Below are positions 33,901-41,981 of a DNA stretch of 57,380 bases, in pieces (positions within the stretch are counted from its first letter, which is position 1; each line of letters begins with the position of its first letter). The translations under genes and the position numbers were made by a program. The stretch is from Oscillospiraceae bacterium (lineage in GTDB: Bacteria; Bacillota; Clostridia; Oscillospirales; Acutalibacteraceae): NCBI GenBank assembly GCA_015065605.1, contig SVPZ01000016.1, forward strand, positions 1 through 57,380, given 5' to 3'. Under the pieces are notes generated by a model. It did no database searches. It saw only the letters and a list, made by a program, of their open reading frames with translations, and was not told where the DNA came from.

Positions 33901-33939
33901 AAGACTTATAAATGACTTTATTTTTTCATAAATCTGCAT
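30901..33939 (-). CDS. Secreted multi-domain protein: cohesin-like domains, InlB B-repeats, Ig-like domains, dockerin
   Basis: 1012 residues. Signal peptide 1-30 (ends PVAA). Three cohesin-like beta domains (~34-160, 166-298, 305-430; the first has SLKQGSSGTFYVNISS then FDSTKIKVNSI). Three InlB-type B-repeats (434-632; units such as FENWDGTVLSANTYHYGDEV and FAGWDKEVVDC). About four bacterial Ig-like units (~640-950; pattern HIEVTKLPNKLSY ... TDYTVSGYT). C-terminal type I dockerin 953-1012 with two calcium loops, GDINCDGNVDTTD and GDMNDDGNIDTTD. It could be a small scaffoldin-like surface protein. 11 bp downstream of the subtilase gene and co-transcribed. Confidence 0.82.
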   Translation of the reverse strand: MQIYEKIKSFISLVCAILIVVSTLVIPVAADSGKTITASTSTSLKQGSSGTFYVNISSTESLAALDITVHFDSTKIKVNSITNNVSCLLYDNVKNEDNVQFSYLFDGKGTTSNTRLFYFSYQVLSNAEVGDTYFDVTIGEAYDSLLNDVSVEGTRCKLTITETVTNKSCTISSTSSVTTSVQQEFSLTYRFSDYKIATGSAVINYDTELFEVASVTAGSFLDNKIVDINTEFAGAVYVSFVGTEYKSKYDFLTVKFKTIKNVSETSKIALKCTELYDLELNPISCKDYVTSATINFEDAYVKDAPAMELSGDFSFEDKKISLNVSLEEASKLGAGDFVITFDPKLVSYNSCKKGFSPTYFKVDERKTDEGQLIFHIVSLSDIVTDETVLTVEFDVKETYSGEFAVFSIDGTDLTDSLTNKIKLNFIDAYIPLEYSVAFYNWDGSLLQSLVYSYGDIVEEPAEVPAKDSDVYGTYSFNGWDKEVTSCTGTTVYTATYNLKYTDYVITFENWDGTVLSANTYHYGDEVEVPDTPTKDADNTYTYTFAGWDKEVVDCAGNATYTATYTSNYIDYTVVFKNWNGDVLSTKNYHYGDEVVIPETPERNAGNTYTYTFAGWDKEVVDCVGNATYTAVYDKTKIIVTYIEVSSKPSKLIYLEGETFDKSGMVITAYYNNNTSKDVTDYTVSGYTSTPGTKTITISFQGKAATFTVEVKAKTLTHIEVTKLPNKLSYIAKDGFDGGETFNGTGMEVTAYYNNGTSEKVTDYTVSGYTAESIGIKTLTVNHKGKTDTFEVEVIKRPVQYLELYGVPFKTTYIEGEEFNDEGIIVIANYGNDMVEQVSDYTISGYTSTIGTKVLTVEHRGKTTTFEVIVVPKSLTHIEITKLPDKLVYKKGEALDLSGIIITAYFNNGTSQKLYDNEYQIFESVSSTLDKKTVKIVYQGNDAEFDVTVILTQKGDINCDGNVDTTDLAILKLFLAGINDLSEEALLSGDMNDDGNIDTTDLAIIKLELAGIK

Positions 33940-33950
33940 AATGTTCTCCG

Positions 33951-36900
33951 TTACATATCAAGGTTTGATACTTTACCGTTAACATACTGCAAAATACGTA
34001 AAGCTTCTGCAGATGAAAGTTTACCACTGCCATCTAAATCAGCACGTTTGAATGCATCATCCGAAAGAAGTAATTCACCGTTCAGGCACTGCATAAGCAT
34101 AAGTGCGTCCTTTACGGTTACAGTTCCGTTACCATCAACGTCGCCAAGACCTAAAAGACTGTCAGCAGATTTTACTATTATAGTATATGGTACATCGGCA
34201 GAACCTTTTTGCACTTCGTTAATGCCATCGGTTGCAACTATATAATATTCAAGACCTTCAAGAGTAACTTCACTTCCGAAAATTGTTGCGCTAAATTTAT
34301 CATTTTGCTTAACCATCAAAAGTGATTTCCAATTATCATTACCTTTTATACGATAGTAAAGAGTCACTTTACTTATTGCTACGTTATCGGTAGCGGTAGC
34401 GGTAATAACCAAATTGTTGTTTTCATATCCTTGATTAACAGGTGTGTGGTAAAGGGTTGGAGACATCGTATCCATAGCTGTTGCCATTACCTTACCTGCA
34501 GGATTTGATTCTGTAAAGTCTGAGAGTACTACAGTATAAGTGTACCAATAAGTTTTGCCCGGTTCTGCGTTTTCATCAAGGAAAGCGCCGTCATCAGCAA
34601 GTACAATCGTTGGGTTAAGTTTTACAAAGTTTCCGTCTTTATCTTCGCTTCGATAAACGTTATAACCAAGTAAAGTATCGTAATCATCTTGCACAAAGGT
34701 TAGTTCAATACCGTTTTCTTTTGGGAATGCTTGTAGATTCATTGATAATGCGGCTGTAGTATCAATAGTAAATTCGTGTAGTTGATATTCACCAAATACG
34801 GTTTTTGTTGGGTCTTCAGCGGCACAAGCGTTATTAACCTTTAAGAAATTCTGTCCATTTTCAATTTGGGCTTTTAACGTATATGTACCTTCCCAAACAG
34901 TGTCAGAAATCCAGTTGCCGTTTATCTTATAATCGGCATAAGGTTCTACAGTACCAAATGTTAAATATGTATCTTTAGTGGTATCCATCGGTCTATTGAA
35001 GGTTACGCGCACCTTTATTTCTTCATTACCAACAGTGTTAACAGTTTCGCCATCCTTATTAAACATTTCTACGTCCACAACGTACGGCCAAAGCGCAGAT
35101 GGATCGCTTAAAGACCCATAAACGTCAACGGTTGGATTTCCTGAAGCGTCATAGTAACCGCTAAATACTTGGCTAGCATATTTTTGATAGCCTTCGGAAA
35201 ATTCGTTATTCTCATAAATAACACCAGCACCACTATTACCGTTCACATTATGTAAAGCAAGCGCACTAACCTCTTTATTTTCTGAAGCAAAAATATTATT
35301 TTTTACAACAGCGACTGTTTTATATGCGCCAAACTCAAATTCTCGAGAAGAGTGGACAGACCCGGTATAGCAATGAGTATATATTATATTGTTTGTAGCA
35401 CTGTTGGTTATATGCATTGATAAAGACTTTGAATTACCTATTACATTAGTATTGTTCAAATCATCAACCACTACTGACACATTTGAATAATAAAAATTCA
35501 AATATGAGTTTTTAATTGTTTCCACAAAAAAGAAAAGACTACCTGCTGTACCTGAAATCCCGCCATTCTTATATTTACGTATATATGCAAAAGGTTCTGT
35601 GCGAAAATAAGAATTTTCAGCATATGTGGGTGTTTTTATATATGAATCACTTCCATCATTTATCGATAAATTGACGGCATCTGTATAGTAAAAATTCACC
35701 GAGCCTAAATTTTTTATAATGCATTGAAATTCCGTATGATTCTCATCAGGGAAAATACAAATCATTTTTTCTTTTGTGCCTTCGAAATTCAGCATACCAT
35801 AAACTATAATCTGGGGAGAATTATAATATTCGCGATTATCATAGAACTGAATTTGACAACCTTCCTTGAACGTAACGGTAATACCTTCAGGGATAACAAC
35901 GTCGCTACTTATTATATAAAGGCGATCTGCCTCAAAGATTGTGTCTTCATCAATAGAGCCCGAAAGATAATAACCGCGATTAACGTTGCATAGCACGCTA
36001 CCTTTTCCATCATATACAGTTTTATCTGCATCATCCAATCCGTTTTTATAAGTAAGGTTTATATTAAAATTAACAAGATAACTGTTTGGACAATTTTCAC
36101 TAACAATTATTTCAAAATATTTTTCGGTAGCAATCCACTTGCCCTCACTATTATATATCTTTCCGCAATCACGTACCGAGTAGGTGCCAATATCAGAAAA
36201 ACTTATCGTATCCTTAACTATTGTAAAGTACGGATCGGTCAAATCGGTGTCTTCGCTTCTAATAGTATCTATCTTTGCTACCACATCAGTTGCCGCACCA
36301 CCACGATTTTGTAGTTCGATAGCTAATCGAATAGTTTCACCAGCATCAATTACACCGTTTCCATTATTTTTAGGACTAAACTCTACGTTATCAAAAATAT
36401 ATTGGTCATAAATATTGTAAATATAAGGCTTTGGAAGTTCAGTCAATGCAGCTTCAAGATTTGCTATACCAAGATTGTTTTTTCTTGATACAGTGTTAAC
36501 AATTTGAGAGGTTATATATTTAGTAGAATATTTTTCTCTATCAGAATACGTAGATCGTACAACAGCAGCAATACCTGCAACAGTAGGACACGCCATAGAA
36601 GTACCGCTAAGAGAAGCATATTTATTATTAGGCCACGTCGATTGAATATTCTCACCACAAGCGACAACGTCATATTCATAATTGTTAAAAGGAAAATGGT
36701 CAAAGTTTGAAAATGATGATAAACTAGTACCATTAGAATTACAACTCATAACGCCTATTACGTATTGAAGCGATGCCGGATAGGCTGGTTTGCAATTAAG
36801 CATATGTGTTGAACAATTAGGTTGATTACATATTCCATCATTACCTGCAGCAGCTACAAGAACACACGTATTATACGCATCTTTAAGAGCATCTTCAACA

Positions 36901-37901
36901 GCCGTAGAAATAGAATAACCACCAAATGACATATTGATAACTGACGCACCGTTCATATATGCATACTGAACAGCTTCTGCAATATCAGAATTATTGAAGT
37001 AACCGGACGAGTTACCGGCTTTGAGCACCATGATTTTACAATTATATGCTACACCTACAGTACCCAACTTATTGTTTGCTGCAGCGGCTATACCTGCAAC
37101 GTGGGTACCGTGACCGTTATCGTCCATAGGATTGTTGTCATTACCAACACAGTCCCAACCATTAATATCGTCGATATATCCGTTGCCGTCATCGTCTTTA
37201 CCGTTATCGGGAATTTCGGCAGTATTTACCCAAATATTATTTCGAAGATCAAGATGGTTATAATCCACACCTGTATCAATTACAGCAATAATTACGTCGG
37301 GGCTACCACCGGGTGTTTTACCGTTTTGAAGATTACTTTCCCAACCCTTTTTAACGCCTAGCGTTTCTAAATAAGTCAAGTTTTCAGCATAAGTATTTCC
37401 CGAAATATCTACCGACTGTACGTCAGCATCAACCTTCATTACATAGTCATAATCAACACTTTCGAAGGAGTTAAGTCCAAACAGGTAGTTCGCGGCTTCT
37501 TCGGTTTTTTCGGCATCAGTAAGCTTAACAGAGTACCACTTAGATCCTTTATAAATGGGGTCTGCAGAAGTATATGATAATTTGCCTAAATCTTTTTTAT
37601 TAAAAGATTTCTTTACCTTTACCAAAACCACGCCTTTGTTATATTCTCCGTTTGGAGAAAGATTGGTGGTTTCATCATTAGTAGAAGGAATTGGCTCCAC
37701 TAAATTTGGAACGTAAACATCATCAAGGGATGGAACGCTTGGATTTACAACGACGTCTTCATCCTCAACCACAACGTTTTCGGGATTTTCGTTCTTGTTT
37801 AAAACGATATTTGCGGTTGCAGCATTATTACACGCTGTAAGACTAAAGAGCATACACAACGCCATAACAATTGCTATGATTTTTGCAATTTGTTTTTTCA
37901 T
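33951..37901 (-). CDS. Lipoprotein subtilase (S8 family) with C-terminal dockerin
   Basis: 1316 residues from ATG 37901 (AGGGAG upstream; the 30-residue longer frame is rejected). Lipoprotein signal with lipobox L-T-A-C24. Propeptide to ~190. Subtilisin domain with D209 (VIDTGVD), H264 (NGHGTHVAG), oxyanion N354 (AAGND) and S435 (GTSMACP). Then beta domains, a right-handed-helix-like stretch (~650-900), an Fn3-like domain and a dockerin (~1250-1316) with GDVDGNGTVTVKD and ADLDGSGKLSSAE. The triad is complete, so active. Anchored outside the cell. A protease joined to a dockerin is unusual for a plant-type cellulosome. First gene of a two-gene operon. Confidence 0.88.
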   Translation of the reverse strand: MKKQIAKIIAIVMALCMLFSLTACNNAATANIVLNKNENPENVVVEDEDVVVNPSVPSLDDVYVPNLVEPIPSTNDETTNLSPNGEYNKGVVLVKVKKSFNKKDLGKLSYTSADPIYKGSKWYSVKLTDAEKTEEAANYLFGLNSFESVDYDYVMKVDADVQSVDISGNTYAENLTYLETLGVKKGWESNLQNGKTPGGSPDVIIAVIDTGVDYNHLDLRNNIWVNTAEIPDNGKDDDGNGYIDDINGWDCVGNDNNPMDDNGHGTHVAGIAAAANNKLGTVGVAYNCKIMVLKAGNSSGYFNNSDIAEAVQYAYMNGASVINMSFGGYSISTAVEDALKDAYNTCVLVAAAGNDGICNQPNCSTHMLNCKPAYPASLQYVIGVMSCNSNGTSLSSFSNFDHFPFNNYEYDVVACGENIQSTWPNNKYASLSGTSMACPTVAGIAAVVRSTYSDREKYSTKYITSQIVNTVSRKNNLGIANLEAALTELPKPYIYNIYDQYIFDNVEFSPKNNGNGVIDAGETIRLAIELQNRGGAATDVVAKIDTIRSEDTDLTDPYFTIVKDTISFSDIGTYSVRDCGKIYNSEGKWIATEKYFEIIVSENCPNSYLVNFNINLTYKNGLDDADKTVYDGKGSVLCNVNRGYYLSGSIDEDTIFEADRLYIISSDVVIPEGITVTFKEGCQIQFYDNREYYNSPQIIVYGMLNFEGTKEKMICIFPDENHTEFQCIIKNLGSVNFYYTDAVNLSINDGSDSYIKTPTYAENSYFRTEPFAYIRKYKNGGISGTAGSLFFFVETIKNSYLNFYYSNVSVVVDDLNNTNVIGNSKSLSMHITNSATNNIIYTHCYTGSVHSSREFEFGAYKTVAVVKNNIFASENKEVSALALHNVNGNSGAGVIYENNEFSEGYQKYASQVFSGYYDASGNPTVDVYGSLSDPSALWPYVVDVEMFNKDGETVNTVGNEEIKVRVTFNRPMDTTKDTYLTFGTVEPYADYKINGNWISDTVWEGTYTLKAQIENGQNFLKVNNACAAEDPTKTVFGEYQLHEFTIDTTAALSMNLQAFPKENGIELTFVQDDYDTLLGYNVYRSEDKDGNFVKLNPTIVLADDGAFLDENAEPGKTYWYTYTVVLSDFTESNPAGKVMATAMDTMSPTLYHTPVNQGYENNNLVITATATDNVAISKVTLYYRIKGNDNWKSLLMVKQNDKFSATIFGSEVTLEGLEYYIVATDGINEVQKGSADVPYTIIVKSADSLLGLGDVDGNGTVTVKDALMLMQCLNGELLLSDDAFKRADLDGSGKLSSAEALRILQYVNGKVSNLDM

Positions 37902-37934
37902 TTTTAAAGACTCCCTTAAAAATATTTTTTTACT

Positions 37935-37963
37935 ATTATAATCTATCATAAAGAAAATCAAAA
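37935..37963 (-). promoter_or_regulatory. Promoter of the subtilase operon
   Basis: Minus strand: -35 TTTTGA (37963-37958), 17-bp spacer, -10 TATAAT (37940-37935), 34 bp upstream of ATG 37901. Confidence 0.5.
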
Positions 37964-38016
37964 GTCTTATGCTGAGAGCATAATTTTGCAATTTTTAACC
38001 TCAAATCAAGTTACTA

Positions 38017-38048
38017 AAAAGACACGGATTAAAACATCCGCGTCTTTT
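38017..38048 (-). terminator. Terminator of the CapD-type gene
   Basis: AAAAGAC-a-CGGAT (38017-38029) pairs with ATCCG-c-GTCTTTT (38036-38048), loop TAAAAC, one mismatch, just beyond the stop at 38051. Confidence 0.75.
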
Positions 38049-38050
38049 GG

Positions 38051-39955
38051 TTATTTTTTAGGAATTTGATAGGTGGGTACAAATTTCTTTACCCAATCTC
38101 GAATATCTTCGCTGTCATCATAAATTTTTTCCTTATGGGCATCAAGAGAAGCGATAAATTCTTCCTCGTCGAAATCTATGGGCTGACCGATGAAGATAAG
38201 TCTGTTTTCGGTTTGGGTAAGACCTTCTTCGCTCATTAAAAGTTCTTCGTACTTCTTTTCTCCCGGTCTGAGTCCCGTAAATTTAATATCAATATCAACG
38301 TAAGGAGTAAAGCCCGAAAGACTGATAAGATTTTCTGCAAGGTCTAAAATCTTAACGGGTTCACCCATATCAAGCACGAAAATTTCACCGCCCTTTGCAC
38401 TGGCGCCTGCCTTAAGCACAAGGGATACCGCTTCGGGAATGGTCATAAAGTATCTTATTATACCGGGGTCGGTTACAGTTACGGGGCCACCTTCAGCAAT
38501 TTGTTTTTTAAAGAGAGGAACCACACTGCCGTTACTGCCAAGAACGTTACCGAAACGAACGGCAACGAAATCGGTCTTGCTCTTTTTATTATAGGCTTGT
38601 ACAACCATTTCGCACATTCTTTTTGAAGCGCCCATAATATTGGTGGGGTTAACCGCCTTATCGGTAGAGATAAGCACAAAACGTTCAGCACCGTATTTAT
38701 CTGCAGCGCGTACCGTTTTAAGAGTACCGAACACGTTGTTCTTAATGGCTTCGTTGGGGCTGTCTTCCATTAGGGGAACGTGTTTATGGGCAGCCGCATG
38801 ATAAACCACCTGAGGACGAAAATCGCGGAAAATCTGCTCCATTCTTCTGGTATCGCGAACACTTCCGATTCTGACCTCTAAATTCAGTTCGGGATAGGTG
38901 GTTTTAAGTTCATTTTGAATATCATACGCATTATTTTCATAAATATCAAAAATAACGAGTAACTTAGGTTTATTTGCAGCTATTTGTCGGCAAAGTTCAC
39001 TTCCGATAGAACCGCCGCCACCCGTTACAAGCACCGTTTTTCCTGCTACGTATCCCGATACGTCTTCGGTTTCAAGCTTTATAGGTTCTCTGCCGAGAAG
39101 GTCTTCAATTTCAACGTCACGCACACTCTTAGCCGTAAGACCTTCTTCTTTTTCTATCTGATATACGGCAGGAAGCGTTTTTAAAATACAGCCCGTTTTT
39201 TGACATATTTTGAGAATTTTTGATTTTTCTTCAGAAGGACAAGAAGGAATTGCAAAAACTATCATATCTATATGTTTTTCTTTAGCAAGAGTAACAATAT
39301 CCGCCCTGGTGCCTAATACGGGAATGTTATTTATAAGCATACCTTTTTTACTCTTATCATCATCAATAAGACATACCGGTGTAGCTCCGCTATAGTAAGC
39401 GCTGTCGTGAATATTATTAAGGAAAAGGCAAGCGCCGTCACCTGCGCCTATAATCATTATATTTCCGTTTACTTCGCTTTTGGTATTCTTCTTTTTTCTA
39501 TGATTAGCACGAAGTATATAACGCATAGCAAAACGTCCCGCTATAATAAAAGCAGAGGCAAAGAAAGGCGCCGAAATATATACCGAGCGCGGGAAAACCG
39601 CACTTATTCCGCTATAGTCTATATTTAAGTTAGTTATCAAAAATAATACCGCATAAGCAAAAAAAGAAGAAGCAAAACAAGCAACAATAACTCTGCCTAT
39701 TTCATTAAGTCCTGCATAATGCCATATTATTCGGTACATTTTCATAACAATGAAAATTGTTAAAAATACCGCAACTATAAACGGTAAAGAAATTATAACG
39801 CCTTTAGCAGATTGCGGATTTTCTTTAAAAAACGAAGGTAAGGAATCAACCCTTAAAAACAGGGCAAACAAATATGCAAAGGTTACCGCAATAATATCAG
39901 CCAAAACCAAAACAGCGATTTTGAAAATCTTTTTTAAATCCTTCAAAATACCCAC
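38051..39955 (-). CDS. Membrane nucleotide-sugar 4,6-dehydratase (CapD/FlaA1 family)
   Basis: 634 residues. Four hydrophobic helices in residues ~10-135, a first Rossmann-like domain (MIIGAGDGA near 165) and a catalytic short-chain dehydrogenase domain from ~305 with VTGGGGSIGSELCRQI and STDKAVNPTN followed by MGASKR. The Met in place of the usual Tyr of YxxxK is typical of UDP-GlcNAc 4,6-dehydratases of this group. The product would be a keto-sugar for capsule or glycan synthesis at the membrane. Transcribed alone from a promoter at 39986-40014. Confidence 0.88.
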   Translation of the reverse strand: MGILKDLKKIFKIAVLVLADIIAVTFAYLFALFLRVDSLPSFFKENPQSAKGVIISLPFIVAVFLTIFIVMKMYRIIWHYAGLNEIGRVIVACFASSFFAYAVLFLITNLNIDYSGISAVFPRSVYISAPFFASAFIIAGRFAMRYILRANHRKKKNTKSEVNGNIMIIGAGDGACLFLNNIHDSAYYSGATPVCLIDDDKSKKGMLINNIPVLGTRADIVTLAKEKHIDMIVFAIPSCPSEEKSKILKICQKTGCILKTLPAVYQIEKEEGLTAKSVRDVEIEDLLGREPIKLETEDVSGYVAGKTVLVTGGGGSIGSELCRQIAANKPKLLVIFDIYENNAYDIQNELKTTYPELNLEVRIGSVRDTRRMEQIFRDFRPQVVYHAAAHKHVPLMEDSPNEAIKNNVFGTLKTVRAADKYGAERFVLISTDKAVNPTNIMGASKRMCEMVVQAYNKKSKTDFVAVRFGNVLGSNGSVVPLFKKQIAEGGPVTVTDPGIIRYFMTIPEAVSLVLKAGASAKGGEIFVLDMGEPVKILDLAENLISLSGFTPYVDIDIKFTGLRPGEKKYEELLMSEEGLTQTENRLIFIGQPIDFDEEEFIASLDAHKEKIYDDSEDIRDWVKKFVPTYQIPKK

Positions 39956-39985
39956 TCCTAAACAGTGATATTTTCATTCTATTAT

Positions 39986-40014
39986 ATAATATCATAATTC
40001 TGATTTTATTTCAA
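39986..40014 (-). promoter_or_regulatory. Promoter of the CapD-type gene
   Basis: Minus strand: -35 TTGAAA (40014-40009), 17-bp spacer, -10 TATTAT (39991-39986). Confidence 0.65.
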
Positions 40015-40024
40015 CTATAAAAAT

Positions 40025-40052
40025 ACTGCAACACCCAAAGTGGTGTTGCAGT
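40025..40052 (-). terminator. Terminator of the ABC exporter operon
   Basis: ACTGCAACACC (40025-40035) with GGTGTTGCAGT (40042-40052), perfect 11-bp stem, minus-strand T-run following. Confidence 0.85.
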
Positions 40053-40057
40053 AAATT

Positions 40058-41980
40058 TTAATCAAGTTCAATTGCGCCGGTATAAAGCTTATAATAGGTG
40101 CCTTTTTGAGCAATTAAATCGTCGTGATTTCCTCTTTCTATAATCTTTCCTTGTTCAAGCACCATAATAGCATCTGCGTTTCTGACGGTTGAAAGTCTGT
40201 GAGCAATAACAAAGGTGGTACGGTTTTTCATTATTCTGTCCATACCGTGCTCTATGTGTCTTTCGGTTCTTGTATCTACCGAGCTTGTAGCCTCGTCAAG
40301 CACCAGTATAGGCGCCTTTGAAACAGCGGCACGGGCAATATTAAGAAGCTGTCTTTGACCCTGAGAAAGATTAGCTCCATCCCCTTCTATAACGGTATCA
40401 TATCCGTTTTCAAGTCGCATTATAAATGAATGCGCTCCCGCTATTTTAGCCGCTTCCACTATTTCGTCATCGGTTGCATCAAGTCTTCCGTAACGGATAT
40501 TTTCTCTCACACTACCCGTAAACAAATGAGTATCCTGAAGCACCATTGCGATATTTTCTCTTAAAAAGTCCTTGTCGTAATCGCGTATGGGCACTCCGTC
40601 TATGGTAATAGTGCCGTTTTCGGTATCGTAAAAGCGGTTTAACAGATTGGTAATAGTGGTTTTACCTGCACCTGTAGAACCAACAAATGCAATTTTTTGG
40701 CCTACATTTGCGTAAAGAGAAATTCCGTGAAGCACACGTTTACCCTCAACGTATCCGAAATCGACGTCCTTAAGTTCAACGTTACCCTTGATTTCAGGCT
40801 TTTCTTTACCCGTTTCTTCGTCATATTCGCTTTTTGAATCAAGCACGTTGAAAACGCGTTCAGCACCTGCAAGCGCCGCAAAAACCGTTGACATCTGCAT
40901 TGAGATATTATTAATCGGCATTGAAAAATGACGTGAATATCCTGCGAATACCGTAAGCGCACCGGGGGTAAATCCTGTAAGCACCATTAATATACCGCCT
41001 ACACCTACGGTAACACCGTAAGAAATCTGACTTGTATTTCCCATAATGGGGCCCATAATTCCACCGTAAAACTGCGCTTTAAACTGACGTTCTCTAAGCT
41101 GTCCGTTTAAAAGTTCAAATTCCTCGTTACAGTCTTTTTCGTGATTGAATACCTTTATAACCTTTTGACCATTGACAGTTTCTTCGATATAACCGTTTAC
41201 AGCGCCGAGAGCCGCCTGCTGTGAGCCGTAATATTTTGAACTCGCTTTACCTATAAGTCCTGCAAGTTTCGTAAAAAGAGGCACGAAAGCAACGGTAACG
41301 AGCGTTAAAATCCAGTTGGTCGTAAGCATAAAGGTAAGGGTTCCTATAAGCGTAACAGCGCCCGAGAACACCGAAACCAAAGAGTTATTAAGCATAACGT
41401 CAATATTATCAACGTCATTGGTAAATCGGCTCATAATTTCGCCTGTGGGGCGTGAATCAAAATAACTTACGGGAAGTTTTTGAAGCTTAGAAAACAAATC
41501 GTTTCTTATTTTTTCAACACTGTTCTGAGATACAGCCAACATCAAACGGCTCTGAATATAGGTAGATGCAACGCCTATAAGATAAATAGTCAATAAAATT
41601 GCTAAAGCGATAATTATATACTCGGTAACGGTGCCGTCGCTTCCGACGATTTTTGAAATTATCTTATCTGCCACTCTTTCCATAGCGCTGAGGCTAAATT
41701 CGGCATCGGGTTTTATTTCTAAAGTTATTCTCGTTATTATGGGCGCTAACATATACGAACCTATAAGAGAAGTAACCGTTGAAAAAATCATTGCTACCAA
41801 CACGAATAAAAGTAAAATCTTATATTCGCCTACGTACGAAAGAATTCTTTTTATGGTTTTTCCTGCATTTTTAGGTTTACCTTTTGCGCCTCTGTGTCCA
41901 CCGGGACCACCTCCTCTAAGGGAAGTTCCGTGGGATTTAGCAGTATATTGTTCGTTTAGTTTTTCAAGATTTCTTGCCAT
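40058..41980 (-). CDS. ABC exporter, transmembrane plus ATPase subunit (heterodimer partner with intact site)
   Basis: 640 residues. A Gly/Lys-rich N-terminal tail (RGGGPGGHRGAKGKPKNAGK) precedes six membrane helices (~50-370). The ATPase domain has Walker A GSTGAGKTT (~431-439), signature LSQGQRQ and Walker B ILVLDEATSSVD with the catalytic Glu present. It starts 1 bp after the stop of the other ABC gene, so the two form a heterodimeric type IV exporter like BmrC/BmrD. Substrate unknown: drug, lipid or peptide. Confidence 0.9.
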   Translation of the reverse strand: MARNLEKLNEQYTAKSHGTSLRGGGPGGHRGAKGKPKNAGKTIKRILSYVGEYKILLLFVLVAMIFSTVTSLIGSYMLAPIITRITLEIKPDAEFSLSAMERVADKIISKIVGSDGTVTEYIIIALAILLTIYLIGVASTYIQSRLMLAVSQNSVEKIRNDLFSKLQKLPVSYFDSRPTGEIMSRFTNDVDNIDVMLNNSLVSVFSGAVTLIGTLTFMLTTNWILTLVTVAFVPLFTKLAGLIGKASSKYYGSQQAALGAVNGYIEETVNGQKVIKVFNHEKDCNEEFELLNGQLRERQFKAQFYGGIMGPIMGNTSQISYGVTVGVGGILMVLTGFTPGALTVFAGYSRHFSMPINNISMQMSTVFAALAGAERVFNVLDSKSEYDEETGKEKPEIKGNVELKDVDFGYVEGKRVLHGISLYANVGQKIAFVGSTGAGKTTITNLLNRFYDTENGTITIDGVPIRDYDKDFLRENIAMVLQDTHLFTGSVRENIRYGRLDATDDEIVEAAKIAGAHSFIMRLENGYDTVIEGDGANLSQGQRQLLNIARAAVSKAPILVLDEATSSVDTRTERHIEHGMDRIMKNRTTFVIAHRLSTVRNADAIMVLEQGKIIERGNHDDLIAQKGTYYKLYTGAIELD

Positions 41981-41981
41981 A

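Noticed and set aside
30901..37901. Classical cellulosome cluster
   Set aside because: No cellulase, no carbohydrate-binding module and no clear multi-cohesin scaffoldin; dockerins are also common in non-cellulolytic clostridia.
33951..37991. Longer start of the subtilase at 37991
   Set aside because: The extra 30 residues lack a ribosome site and would bury a textbook lipoprotein signal.
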